Source: an uncultured Draconibacterium sp.
GTDB lineage: Bacteria; Bacteroidota; Bacteroidia; Bacteroidales; Prolixibacteraceae
DNA length: 64,000 nt
Direction: 5' to 3'
Assembly: GCF_963675585.1 (NCBI RefSeq)
Contig: NZ_OY776414.1
Location: forward strand, 1,901,001-1,965,000
Positions within the stretch are counted from its first letter, which is position 1; each line of letters begins with the position of its first letter. Positions 27,701-37,300 of this stretch are shown here, in pieces. The translations under genes were made by a program, and so were the position numbers. A model generated the notes under the pieces. That model was given only the letters and a program-made list of their open reading frames with translations, ran no database searches and had not been told where the DNA came from.

Positions 27701-27940
27701 AACTTTTACAGGCACCTGTGGAATTTTCGTCTCTGATAAACGATAACCACAATAAGAATAATCGGGAATTTTGTTGCCCAGACTATCTGCTTTATAGACC
27801 AATTGATTTTTATTGTAGCGAATCGAAGGCAATTCATTCTTTTGAGCAAAAACCACAGCGGGTATCAACAAAAAAAGAAGAGGTAAAATACATAATCTAC
27901 CTTTTAAAAGTAAGTTTTTGTTGAAGTTTAGGCTATACAT
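24797..27940 (-). CDS. Large beta-helix plus barrel protein (DUF4955/DUF6298-like), unknown activity
   Basis: A 1047-residue exported protein. Residues about 60-480 form a parallel beta-helix resembling pectate lyase-type proteins (DIQNAINYVAGLP, LTIES-like coils). Residues about 590-960 look like a TIM-barrel glycosidase domain with VAIHHNYGLWYDRRRDDHER, ILIHQNYFQHNILEAGAHW, QSLSAEYTGPLHFVEFWLDV (a candidate catalytic Glu) and VVIHSEGHYTDYGW (another). The last 85 residues resemble the C-terminal beta-sandwich of the neighbouring GH140 protein. The layout matches uncharacterised DUF4955/DUF6298 proteins. It sits between GH140 and DUF3826 genes, so a pectic side-chain activity is inferred. 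It ends 4 bases before the GH140 start. Confidence 0.65.
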   Translation of the reverse strand: MYSLNFNKNLLLKGRLCILPLLFLLIPAVVFAQKNELPSIRYNKNQLVYKADSLGNKIPDYSYCGYRLSETKIPQVPVKVVVEYRSSDATQDIQNAINYVAGLPLNPDGFRGAVLLKDGVYSLAGRLKITASGIVLRGSGEKTILKAAGVNRETLIRVLGTKDFRTKHSTAILNSYVPVNSYELKVDNGNDFHAGESVFIRRPSTKAWIDKLRMNDFGGETGWLGWKPGQRDIVWEREIAQVKGNTIILNAPLTASMEEKYGSGKITSVTWPGRISNIGIENLTLESEYDNSNPKDENHCWFAITMENCKDAWVRQVQFRHFAGSAVAIYESGSRITVEDCISTEPISEIAGQRRNTFFTMGQQTLFLRCYAENGVHDFATGFCAAGPNAFVQCESVNASSFSGAIDSWATGVLFDIVTADGQALSFKNRGQDGQGAGWTAANSMFWQCSAGRIECYAPPTAQNYAYGAWSQFAGTGIWHEENSHIKPRSLFFAQLAARTGKNMSAFQNEILPFEGESTSSPTIEQARELTAKSFVSPLQLTDLIRSATQKNPISLSTQNAVSISDVKINTENLKPIVTPVSIDNGWLVQGENILKGFRLDVPWWRGNPRPFAAEKARPAITRYVPGRVGKGYTDDLQQVVDQMVERNSVAIHHNYGLWYDRRRDDHERVKRFDSESWAPFYEQPFSRSGQGEAWDKLSKYDLTKYNPFYWNRLKEFADLAEEKGKILIHQNYFQHNILEAGAHWTDSPWRPANNINDTGFPEPPPYAGDKRIYVAEQFYDITHPIRRELHRMYIRQCLDNFKGHSNVIQSLSAEYTGPLHFVEFWLDVISEWEQETGNNVLVALSTTKDVQDAILADNVRSKLVDIIDIRYWAYRANGTVYAPEGGKNLAPRQHARKIKPGKRSFDSVYRGVSEYRTKFPDKVVIHSEGHYTDYGWAIFMAGGSLPVLPQKTNKEFLKAAIYMHPFSTGDSKLVGLQNENEGMILFASQKQSISVDLKKYSGKYEVRYLKPLNGELLSEKEEVDGGKELELKLPASEKIIIWIKKK

Positions 27941-27943
27941 TTT

Positions 27944-28627
27944 TTAATTCTTTTTCTGTTCTTCCAAACGTTTTTCCCAGTTCTCCCGCTCCTTTTGGAG
28001 GTCGTACCCGCGAGCAGAAAGGTAGTTGTTTATGCGGCCTTTATATTTTCCAAACCACCCATGTTTTTCCCTGGACGAACCACCGTCAATGGCATGCTCC
28101 CGCGCTTCCAGCAGCCAAACATATATCTGCTGTTTTTCTTCGTCGGTCAGGCTCGGAACCATTTCCTGCATGGCTACATAAGTTACATTTAAAACATTGT
28201 AAGTTAATCCATCTTTAACCTGGTCTATTTGTTCTTCGCTTGCAATTTCTTTCAACTGTGCTAAAAAAGCAAAATGATGATCGCGAACCTTAAGTTCCTG
28301 TTCTGCTTTGCGAAGATCGATTTTGGCATCGCGTAATTCTTTATTATCGGCAAATTCCTCACGAATTTTTGCTATATCTTCATTTCTGGCCTCTTCGGCA
28401 TCGTTTAAAAAACGATAATGTTCAACAATAATATCGCGAACCTGCGTTTTTTCCGCCTCACTTGCAAATTCAATTTCATCAACAATTTTATCTGCCCGCC
28501 CCGTAATAACTTTAGTGTATTCATCTAAAGGCGCCTCCTGTTTATCCTGCGCACAGGATAAAACAGAAGTACCTACACTAAATATTAATAATAAAACTAC
28601 TATTCCAGTTTTTTTAATCATCTCCAA
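27944..28627 (-). CDS. DUF3826 lipoprotein
   Basis: A 227-residue, highly helical and charged lipoprotein (TSVLSC). The region EEQIDQVKDGLTYNV, AMQEMVPSLTDEEKQQIY and LLEAREHAID aligns by eye with EEQVEQVLDMYTIGK, YREIVPDMTMEEENTIL and LKEAREMAVD in the C-terminal part of the esterase fusion at 17037-19007, so the two share a domain (DUF3826). No catalytic motif is visible. DUF3826 is recurrent in Bacteroidota pectin loci and its function is unknown. The gene is separated from the next by 3 bases. The acidic coiled-coil nature suggests a periplasmic scaffold or binding role. Confidence 0.8.
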   Translation of the reverse strand: MEMIKKTGIVVLLLIFSVGTSVLSCAQDKQEAPLDEYTKVITGRADKIVDEIEFASEAEKTQVRDIIVEHYRFLNDAEEARNEDIAKIREEFADNKELRDAKIDLRKAEQELKVRDHHFAFLAQLKEIASEEQIDQVKDGLTYNVLNVTYVAMQEMVPSLTDEEKQQIYVWLLEAREHAIDGGSSREKHGWFGKYKGRINNYLSARGYDLQKERENWEKRLEEQKKN

Positions 28628-28678
28628 TAAAATTTTACTCTTTACCTTTTCTTAAAATTTATTAGCAATACATTTCGA

Positions 28679-30373
28679 TTATAAAACGCCGCCATTTTTA
28701 GTTAAAGTATCAAAGTTATTTTCCAGATTTTTCCAATTTACTTTTTTAGTTGGATCAATACCATTGATGTATTTTTCAATATTTGTATATCCGTCGCCGC
28801 TAAAATCTTTATTGGCATCACTCGGATCATTCGGATCAAAACCCACTTTCTTGTATTTTATTTCCCACTCATCCGGCATTCCGTCCTTATCCGTGTCAAC
28901 ATAAGGTTTTCCGTCGTATTCAGGATAGCCACCAACTTGTCTGATATCGGTGATAATACCGTTTTTGTAAGAATCTTCAGGAAGTCTGCGGTGTTTAAAT
29001 TTTGGAACATCCGAATTGTCCACATTTTCTACATACTCAGGAATTCCTGTTTTAACGGTACGACTGATTCGCTGATCTACTTCATCGCGTTTTGGAAACA
29101 AAGCTCCTGCGTTGTCGAGAACAAAATCAAACGCTTCTTCGGCAGAAGTAATGGTCATGTATGGCATTGGGTGTGGTCTGTTTACGCGGATGTATTTTGT
29201 AAACTCACCGGCGTCTTCCATATTTTCAATCTGTACACCACCATTCCAGTTGTCCTTACTCACTGCTTCATTTCCTTCAACAATATTTCCGTTCACATAA
29301 ACCAGTCCGTAAACTTTACGGCCATTCATTGTAAAACGCGATTCAGGTTTTAAAATACGATGTCCTACAGGTTTATCGGTTGGTGTTAAGGGACCCGGTT
29401 TGTAGTAATTGTTAATTAAATTGTAACGTGCTGTTTGATCGCCACCGTCAACCGAACGATGCACCCAGTTAAACATTACGTTGTTTGCAAAATTAAAAAC
29501 ACCGTTCCAACCAATGGATGGATTTCGTCCGGTGTTGTTTGCCCACAGGTTGCGCATAAACGAACAGTTTTCGCCACCAATGGTACTTCCGAAAGCGTGA
29601 TTCCATGTGTCAAGTCCTTCCGAGAAAATTGAGTTTTGAATGGTAATATTCACGGTTCCCATTTTTTCTTCCGGTTTACGCGGGTCGGTTAAATACATGT
29701 GGCGATAAATCGACATGTTTTCGTCTAATCCCCAACTTGCCGAAATATGATCAAGCATAATGTTTCCTACCGGGTTTCCACCAATTGCATCATCGCGTCG
29801 TCCTACCCAGGTTTCGCCACGACGGAAACGCATGTGTCTGATGATTACATCGTGTGTATTGATCCAAACAGTTTCACCTGCAATACAAATACCTTTTCCG
29901 GGAGCAGTTTGCCCTGCAATGGTAAGATATGGCGCACGAATGATTAAAGGTGATTTTAGGCGTATAATTCCGGCTACATTAAATACAATTGTGCGGGCTC
30001 CACCTTGCTCACAAGCTTCACGCAAAGTACCCGGGCCATCGTCTTCCAAACTGGTAACGATAATAACTTTTCCGCCACGGCCACCATAGGTATACATACC
30101 ACCACCTTCGGCCCCAGGGAATGCAGGAATTTCGGCCTGTGGTAAATCATAAGGACGTTTTGCCCATGGAATATACGGTTTCCCGTTTGCGGCATCTTCT
30201 TCAATAAAAGGAATTGCTTTCTCCCACATCATATCAGAATGTGCACGGGCCTCGTGCATTAGTTCTTCCGATGCTTTTTTTACATCGTCGGTTATGGTTG
30301 GATATTGGGCAAAACTTTTTTGTGTTACTGCCATTGCAGCGATTACTGATACTATTAAGATTAATCGTTTCAT
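28679..30373 (-). CDS. PL1-family pectate lyase with calcium-binding C-terminal segment
   Basis: A 564-residue exported lyase (signal about 1-22). After an 80-residue helical linker, the PL1 beta-helix begins FPGAEGGGMYTYGGRGGKV, with YLTIAGQTAPGKGICI, VIIRHMRFRRGE, NIMLDHISASWGLDEN (the calcium-binding Asp motif) and WNHAFGST. PL1 cleaves homogalacturonan by beta-elimination, leaving unsaturated ends that the GH105 at 52756 can remove. The tail has a TSP3/EF-like repeat DTDKDGMPDEWE and DANKDFSGDGYTNIEKYI. Unlike the second PL1 gene it has no T9SS domain, so periplasmic or standard outer-membrane routing is likely. Confidence 0.88.
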   Translation of the reverse strand: MKRLILIVSVIAAMAVTQKSFAQYPTITDDVKKASEELMHEARAHSDMMWEKAIPFIEEDAANGKPYIPWAKRPYDLPQAEIPAFPGAEGGGMYTYGGRGGKVIIVTSLEDDGPGTLREACEQGGARTIVFNVAGIIRLKSPLIIRAPYLTIAGQTAPGKGICIAGETVWINTHDVIIRHMRFRRGETWVGRRDDAIGGNPVGNIMLDHISASWGLDENMSIYRHMYLTDPRKPEEKMGTVNITIQNSIFSEGLDTWNHAFGSTIGGENCSFMRNLWANNTGRNPSIGWNGVFNFANNVMFNWVHRSVDGGDQTARYNLINNYYKPGPLTPTDKPVGHRILKPESRFTMNGRKVYGLVYVNGNIVEGNEAVSKDNWNGGVQIENMEDAGEFTKYIRVNRPHPMPYMTITSAEEAFDFVLDNAGALFPKRDEVDQRISRTVKTGIPEYVENVDNSDVPKFKHRRLPEDSYKNGIITDIRQVGGYPEYDGKPYVDTDKDGMPDEWEIKYKKVGFDPNDPSDANKDFSGDGYTNIEKYINGIDPTKKVNWKNLENNFDTLTKNGGVL

Positions 30374-30412
30374 GCTGTCGAAATATTTTTAATTTTTTGG
30401 TTTCTGAAAATT

Positions 30413-30439
30413 CGTAGCAGGAACTTCTCCCTTCCTACG
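30413..30439 (-). terminator. Imperfect hairpin between the two PL1 genes
   Basis: CGTAG-CA-GGAA pairs with TTCCTACG (bulge of two bases, 8-base loop). On the minus strand it is followed by AATTTT, a weak T tract. It lies about 70 bases after the stop of the upstream PL1 gene and could attenuate readthrough. Confidence 0.3.
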
Positions 30440-30505
30440 TTTAAATGTTTATGTGTTTTTATAACAGTGCACTCACACCATTCACGACACTTCTATTCAA
30501 GGTTT

Positions 30506-32290
30506 TTACTTCTTTACTAATTTCTGATTGAAATACTGATTATCTGCTGATACCGCTTTTACAAGATATATACCAGTTTGCAGGTGACTAATTGAAATTG
30601 ATTCAATTCCTGAAGAATCTTTTATTGTTTTGAGTTTTTTTCCTGTTAGGTCATACACTTCAACTTGTACAATTGCTTTTGTGCTGAGTACTCTGAAAAT
30701 TCCGGTGCCGGGATTTGGATAAATCTCAAAACGTTCGTCATTTTTAATGGCATCTGCCGATACCACAAAGTCGTTTTCATTCAAAAAATTCTCCAGGTTA
30801 CTGTATCCGTTTTCAGCAATTAAGCGCCCATCGGTAATATCGTTTGGATCCAGGTTTTTTTCGAGTTCCCACTCATCCGGTATTCCGTCGTGATCCGTAT
30901 CAACGTATCCGTCGGTTGAAGATTTATATACGTCCCATGCAGTAACAGAGTCTTGTTTATCTTCAGGTACTAAATTATTTTGTGTATCAATAATTCCTGA
31001 AGCAAGTCCTTTGTCAGGAGTTACCTGACCATCGCCGGTTGTATATTGATACCGAACAATGTCAACACTTCCGTCAAGCTCTCCAATTACACGAGTATCA
31101 ATTACATCACGTTTTGGCAAAGTTGCACCAACGTGTAATATAACCGATTGTAAAGCTTCATCTGCTGTTTCTGTATAAGCATCATAATCTTCAAGCACAC
31201 CGTCCGATTTTACTGCAACAACATCCGACTTAATATTTTGAATACCGCCCACGTTGTCGCCGTTTACGCCCAGCCAGTTGTCAGTGGTAAGGTCAGCGTG
31301 ATTTTCCATTGTATTTCCATCAAAAAACCATTGTCCGTATCCATCAACCTGAACTCCGCTTCGGTTGTACGAAGGCCGCGCAAAATAAACACTTGAACTG
31401 GTTGCAGGACCCGGAATAAAATAATTATTCACCACATTGGTTTTACAAAAACCTTGTCCGTTGGTACCTTCCCATTCGCCACCGTAAAACGCACCCGAAC
31501 TACCCCAGTTGTAATTTACATTGTTTCTGTAATCAACCAAAGCTTCAATGTCATTGTCGTTCGATCCGTTTATGCGAGGCATTCTGGAATTATGGTGTGC
31601 CAATAAATTGTGATGGTAACTTGCATATTCGCCTCCCCATTGTGTGGCGTATCCGCGGGCACCTTTTTTATGAACAGAGTTGTACAACGATTCGCTTATG
31701 ATACACCACTGAACAGTGGAATTTTCGTTACTGGAAAAATGCGTTGTTTCTTCTATGGCCCAACTCATGGAGCAATGGTCGATGATAAAATCGCCACCAT
31801 TCTCGATTCGAAAAGCTGAGGTTTCCTGTCCCAACTCATCGCCGGGCCGGAAACGTACGTAACGAACAATCACATTTTTTGATCCTGAAAAATTAACCGT
31901 TGCTCCGCGAATACAAATACCATCGCCCGGAGCTGTTTGTCCTGCAATGGTTACATAATTGCGCATTACCCGAAGCTCGTCTTTTAAGTTGATTACACCA
32001 CCAACCTTAAATACCACTGTTAATGGCCTTTTTACGGAAATATTTCCATATATCGGATGAACGATAACTTCGGTTGCCTGCGAAAATGCCCAACGTAAAC
32101 TTCCTTCTATCGGATTTTCCGCATCATCTTCAAGTGTGGTTACTTCCACAACCCGCCCGGTAGTTCCGTCTCCGCGACCACCTGATGCGAACCGGCCGTA
32201 ACCTTCTGCTCCGGGAAATGCAAGTTGCTGTGCATTTGTCCCCAAACAGCCAAAAAATATCAAACTTAGTATTATTGCTAGTCGTGTCAT
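30506..32290 (-). CDS. PL1-family pectate lyase with T9SS C-terminal sorting domain
   Basis: The start chosen is ATG at 32288-32290, giving MTRLAIILSLIFFGCLGTNA, a clean signal peptide; an upstream in-frame ATG at 32335 would add 15 polar residues before it. The PL1 domain runs FPGAEGYGRFASGGRGDG, VTIAGQTAPGDGICI, VIVRYVRFRPGDE and FIIDHCSMSWAIEE. A TSP3-like DTDHDGIPDEWELEKNLD follows. The last 75 residues (FEIYPNPGTGIFRV to YFNQKLVKK) are a type A T9SS sorting domain, so this lyase should be exported through the type IX system and released or attached at the surface. It would make the first cuts in pectin, ahead of SusC/SusD uptake. Confidence 0.87.
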   Translation of the reverse strand: MTRLAIILSLIFFGCLGTNAQQLAFPGAEGYGRFASGGRGDGTTGRVVEVTTLEDDAENPIEGSLRWAFSQATEVIVHPIYGNISVKRPLTVVFKVGGVINLKDELRVMRNYVTIAGQTAPGDGICIRGATVNFSGSKNVIVRYVRFRPGDELGQETSAFRIENGGDFIIDHCSMSWAIEETTHFSSNENSTVQWCIISESLYNSVHKKGARGYATQWGGEYASYHHNLLAHHNSRMPRINGSNDNDIEALVDYRNNVNYNWGSSGAFYGGEWEGTNGQGFCKTNVVNNYFIPGPATSSSVYFARPSYNRSGVQVDGYGQWFFDGNTMENHADLTTDNWLGVNGDNVGGIQNIKSDVVAVKSDGVLEDYDAYTETADEALQSVILHVGATLPKRDVIDTRVIGELDGSVDIVRYQYTTGDGQVTPDKGLASGIIDTQNNLVPEDKQDSVTAWDVYKSSTDGYVDTDHDGIPDEWELEKNLDPNDITDGRLIAENGYSNLENFLNENDFVVSADAIKNDERFEIYPNPGTGIFRVLSTKAIVQVEVYDLTGKKLKTIKDSSGIESISISHLQTGIYLVKAVSADNQYFNQKLVKK

Positions 32291-32429
32291 TATCCCTTCA
32301 TAAATTTGAAAAACCCCACATTTAGTATTACACATAATTGTGTTTACTTCCCTAGTCAGTAGAATTATTTTTTCTTCTATCTGTTTACCAATCTTTCGAT
32401 TGTAATTATATAGTAATCCTGTTGGCTTT

Positions 32430-34274
32430 CTATTCAGCCAAAGGATCGAAAGTTCCGTTTAACCAACCAATGGTTTGTTCTACAGCCGGGCTTTTCTCAA
32501 TAATAGATGATGGAATTGCAAAAAAGTCGTACAACTCCAGGTAATTGATTTCCTGATTAACTCCAAGATAAATATCGAGTGTTTTGTTCGATTGCAAAAA
32601 ATACTGGTCGGATATTGTTTTGTCATTTAAGTCTAAATGACCATTGTATAGCGCACTATCAATTCTTAATGCCCCGTAAAATGGAGATGACTCATCGTTA
32701 ATCACAGAACTCCAGCCACTTAAAGCCCGGTACGAAAATCCTGTACGATACGTTCCATTCAGTTTTTTTACGTATTCCCCCATGTCTTCGCGGAAAAGTG
32801 TACGACGACGAATATCCCAGTAACGTTTGTTTTCGAATGCGAATTCAACCTGACGTTCAACCATAATTATTTGTCTGAGTACATCCTGAGAGACACCGTT
32901 ATCAATACCGTAGGTATCTCCATTCGATTCAATTCCGGCACGAGCTCTAATCATTCGCACTTTTTCAAGTGCTTCAGCTGTACTTCCAATCTCGTTGGCA
33001 CATTCGGCAAAGTTGAGTAACACTTCGGCATATCGAAGTTCAATCCAGGAGGTACTTGTCTGGCTGATATCTTCGCGTGCAATGGTTGCATCAGAGGCTT
33101 TTTTGTTGTAAAACCCCGAACTTGGAGTTCGGTTTAATTCCAGGCTATTCCTAAAAGCCCAAATATTTGTCTGATCTCTGCCGGTCATATCCCATTCAGA
33201 ACCATTGTAAGCAAGGGTAGCGTAAAAACGTGGATCGCGGTTTTGCCAGTAATAGGTTTCATCGTAACCCGATCCTGCCTGGTTGGTTAATTTACCATTT
33301 GCCATTGGAAACGCCGAAATTAATTGCCAGGTTGGTGTAAAACCTCCGTTACCACCTCCTGAAGGAGGACGCACACTGTTTTCCCAACCATGTGTATAAC
33401 TGGTTCCTGCACCTAAACTAAAACGTTTGTATATAATCGCTTCAACATTATTTAAAACATTGCCGGTAAAAATAGTACCAAAGTCAGGATGTAAATCCCT
33501 TGGAATATTCATATCTGCCAGAATATTGAGAGCTTCATTATTTGCATCGTATGCTCTTTGCCATTTCGCCTGATCGTTAGAAGGATTAAAAAGCGGACTT
33601 GCATAAGTTAAAAGAATACGACCTTTAAATGCAGCTGCTGCCCCACTGGTTATTCTTCCTAAGTCATCGGTTAAGGTCCAATCAACAGGTAATAATGCAA
33701 TTGCCTCATCCAAATCGGCTACAATTTCATTAATTGTTTCCGCAGCACTGCTTCTTGGCACATTCAAATCGTCGTTGTATGGATCCTGAACTGTTTTTAC
33801 AATAGGGATACCTCCGTATAAGCGGGCCATTTCCCAATGGCGCCAGGCTCTGAAAAACAAGGCCTGTCCCATCAATGGAGCTTTCACATCGTCGCTAAGC
33901 GTAGATGCTTCCAAACCTTCAATTGCAATGTTAATGCGTCGAATTAAAGCATATTTGTCTTTGTGCATTACAGTAACAGCGTTAATATCGCTGGCAGTAG
34001 TAAATCCGTATATTAAGCTTGTATACGTTTCATCTGCCGAATATGTCTCGTCAGATAATTGACTATTTGTTCCAAAGTAATCGTTTGGCATGTTCTCGTC
34101 GTACAAATTATTTATGTACAAACCGGCCTGAGCTTCGTCTTCCCAAATTCCTTCGTTTAAAACATTCAAATCATGTTTATCCAAAACGCTTTCGCAGGAA
34201 ACAGCTCCCAAAAGCAGGATGGCAATACCTAAAACAAAAGGAAGAGATTTGATATATTGTGTTATGATCTTCAT
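32430..34274 (-). CDS. SusD/RagB-family surface glycan-binding lipoprotein
   Basis: A 614-residue lipoprotein (LLGAVSC) with the SusD layout: N-terminal LDKHDLNVLNEGIWEDEAQAGLYINNLYDE, TPR-like AFFRAWRHWEMARLYGGIPIV, and the C-terminal half with ELRYAEVLLNFAECANEIG and IIMVERQVEFAFENKRYWDIRR. It is 43 bases downstream of its SusC and would present substrate to it. It differs strongly from the SusD at 6688-8808, so the two uptake systems probably take different pectic fragments. Confidence 0.94.
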   Translation of the reverse strand: MKIITQYIKSLPFVLGIAILLLGAVSCESVLDKHDLNVLNEGIWEDEAQAGLYINNLYDENMPNDYFGTNSQLSDETYSADETYTSLIYGFTTASDINAVTVMHKDKYALIRRINIAIEGLEASTLSDDVKAPLMGQALFFRAWRHWEMARLYGGIPIVKTVQDPYNDDLNVPRSSAAETINEIVADLDEAIALLPVDWTLTDDLGRITSGAAAAFKGRILLTYASPLFNPSNDQAKWQRAYDANNEALNILADMNIPRDLHPDFGTIFTGNVLNNVEAIIYKRFSLGAGTSYTHGWENSVRPPSGGGNGGFTPTWQLISAFPMANGKLTNQAGSGYDETYYWQNRDPRFYATLAYNGSEWDMTGRDQTNIWAFRNSLELNRTPSSGFYNKKASDATIAREDISQTSTSWIELRYAEVLLNFAECANEIGSTAEALEKVRMIRARAGIESNGDTYGIDNGVSQDVLRQIIMVERQVEFAFENKRYWDIRRRTLFREDMGEYVKKLNGTYRTGFSYRALSGWSSVINDESSPFYGALRIDSALYNGHLDLNDKTISDQYFLQSNKTLDIYLGVNQEINYLELYDFFAIPSSIIEKSPAVEQTIGWLNGTFDPLAE

Positions 34275-34317
34275 GATAAATTATTTACTGGTTAATAAAT
34301 ACTTTTCCTTATTTCGT

Positions 34318-37300
34318 TTAGATTTTAAAATTAAGACCGAAACTGAATGTTTTCAACAGCGGATAAGTGTTATATCTTGCAATGGCATCTTCCTTGTAAT
34401 CAAATGTTTGAATTGGTGACCACAGGTTAGTTCCTACAAAATACACCCGAAGTTCAGGAATACCAATTTTACGCGAAAGGTCTTTTGGTACGTTGTACGA
34501 AATATTTACATTCCTGAGTCGCAGCGAAACCACATCTTTCATCCAAAAAGTAGAAACCCATTGGTTTGAACTTGCATATTGCGGACTTGGGTAAACTGCA
34601 TCCGGATTTTCAGGAGTATAAAAATCAGCCCAAAAAGCCGGAGAACTTTTGGCTACCAAACCATCGGATGTTTCAGAAACACTTGGAACTGTTCGAGCCA
34701 GCTTATCAACGGCCTGATTACGAATTCCATATTCCATGGTCCAGAGTAATTTTACTTTTAAGTCTTTCCAACCACCACCCATCGAAATACTGGTGGGCAG
34801 CATGTGTTTCCATGTAAATTTATCACCCACACGTTCTACATAAGTTTTATCGTATTCGTTAATTACACCATCGGGTTCGAATACGGTACGTGGCTCGCCG
34901 GCACCTGTATTTCCCGGACGGCCAATGTCTTCAAATATCATGGCACCCAAACCTACCGGAGTACCTTCAATGCGATAACCGTGTCCGTAAAGTGCTTCCC
35001 ATTCCGCATTTAACGCATCTAACTGCTCCTGGGTACGAATAAATCCGTGCGAAATAAATCCTTCTTCGCGACCGGCTGCACTGGTACTTTGCCCAATTGG
35101 ATAACGAAAATCTTCAGGAATATATTCGGTTGGTCTTTCAATTACCCTGTTTGTTCCGTAACCAAAAATTGCACTCACATCGTAGGTGATATCATTTGTA
35201 ATTTTTCCGTGATAATTTACCGATGCATCATATCCCCAGGCTTCCAGTCTCCCCAGGTTCTCACCTGGCATTTGTCCCAGACCTGCTGTTTCAGGAAACT
35301 CAACGGTACGTTTGTCCAGAATATCGTATTGGTAAGTATAGTAGGCATCAACAGAAACTCCGATTTTGCTGTCGAAGAATCGCATATCCATCCCCAGGTT
35401 GTGCATTCTCGATTTCTCCCAGGTTACACCCGAACTCACCACATCTGTTTTACCTCCAATTCCAATTCCTCCAACCGGAGAGTCGCCTCCAAACAAATAA
35501 CGATCGCCACTTGTTTTTAATGCATATTGCAATTCGTATTCATAAGCACCAACCGATGCATAACCGGTTAATCCCATTGAGAACCGCATTTTTAAGAAGT
35601 TGACATTCGGGAGGTTGTCTTTTATGAAATTTTCTTCGGAAACAACCCAACCGATCGATGCGGAAGGAAATAAACCGGCACGCTCACCCGGAGCAAACTT
35701 TGTAGTGGTTTCGTAGCGAACAGCCGATTCGAATAAATATTTACTCGCATACGAATAATTTAAACGAAATACACCGCCAAGGTCACCACTTTCACGCATT
35801 GATCCACCTGTAGTTTTTGTTTGAAATGCATTTTGTATTTCCAGTCCATAGGTTTCAATGTTCTCACCTCTGGCCTCGAAAGAATATCCTTCTCCTTCTG
35901 ACTGCTCGTAAGTTAAAAAGGATGAAATATCGTGTTTACCAAACGTACGCGCATAATTTAAACTCACATTTAACTGGTAATTATCGCCATAGCCGTAGGT
36001 TTCGTTAATACGGTTGTTGTTTTGCACCAATCGTACCGGATCTTCTTTTAAGTTATTACTTAACAAGTATTTGTATTCTTCTCCCGGTTGATCGAACAAA
36101 TAAAGATTGTAGGGAACCAAATAATCTTTGTTATAGCTGTGTGATTCTCTTCGGCTGTAGGAAGCAGAAGCTACAAGTCCTTCCACTTTTTCGAAGTCAT
36201 ACGACAAGCGGAAATTAACTGTATTTCCCTTGTCAACCGATTTTTTGTAACTGTTTGTATCAAACAAATACAAAGGATTAAAATCGAGGTTATTGGCTAC
36301 CGGATGTCCGTCGATGTAGGCAGGAACCCATTTCGGGGCCTGAAGAACTTCTTCGAAATAATCTTCCATTGTGTTGGAACCAACACCTGAAATATATGGA
36401 CGTTTGTAGTCCCGGTTATCCAACGATATGGTAATATTCGCCTTCAGATTATCGGTAATATTTGCATCCAGTCCCAAACGATACGAATATTTACCAACTC
36501 CCATATCAGGGAAATTACCTTCGGTATAATTGTAGGTACCGCCGGCAAAATATTTTACCCGGTCAGTACCTCCCGAAATATTAATTGTGTGGCGAGTTAC
36601 CATCGATCGTTGCCAGGTTTCATCTAACCAGTTAAAATTTTGGTCATGCATGGCATCCAATTCGGTTTGCGACATTACATACCTCGATGAATCACCTGTA
36701 CTTTTATAACGGGCATTAATCATCCTTCCCAAATCGTAGGCACTTAGCATTTCGGTTTGCATGGTTGCATCAGATATACCGTAACTACCCGAGTAACTAA
36801 CTTTCAATTTCCCTTCTTTTCCACGTTTTGTTTTAATTAATACAACACCGTTTGCACCTTTACTTCCGTAAACTGCTGCCGAAGCATCTTTTAAAACCGA
36901 GAAACTCTCTATTTCCGATGGATCCAGTACATCAAATTCTTCCTGTGAAACTTCGAAACCATCAACAATGTACAAAGGTGCCGGATCTTTTGCTCCTTCT
37001 CCGGCATTTCCAAAAGTAGTTTCGGCACGAATACGAATCCGTGTAGAAGCACCGGGGTTACCAGTTGGTTGAGCAGGAGAAACAGAAACCCCGGCTAATC
37101 TTCCTTCCAATAAATTGGTAAGATTTGTAACAGGAATATCTTCTATTTCATCGGCAGAAATACTGGCAATCGATCCCAGCAAATTTGCACGCTTTACCTC
37201 GCCGTAACCAACAACAACAACCTCTTCAAGATCGGTAACATCTTCTTGTAAAACAACATCGATAAGGGTACGGCCATTCACAGGAATTTCCTGTTTTACA

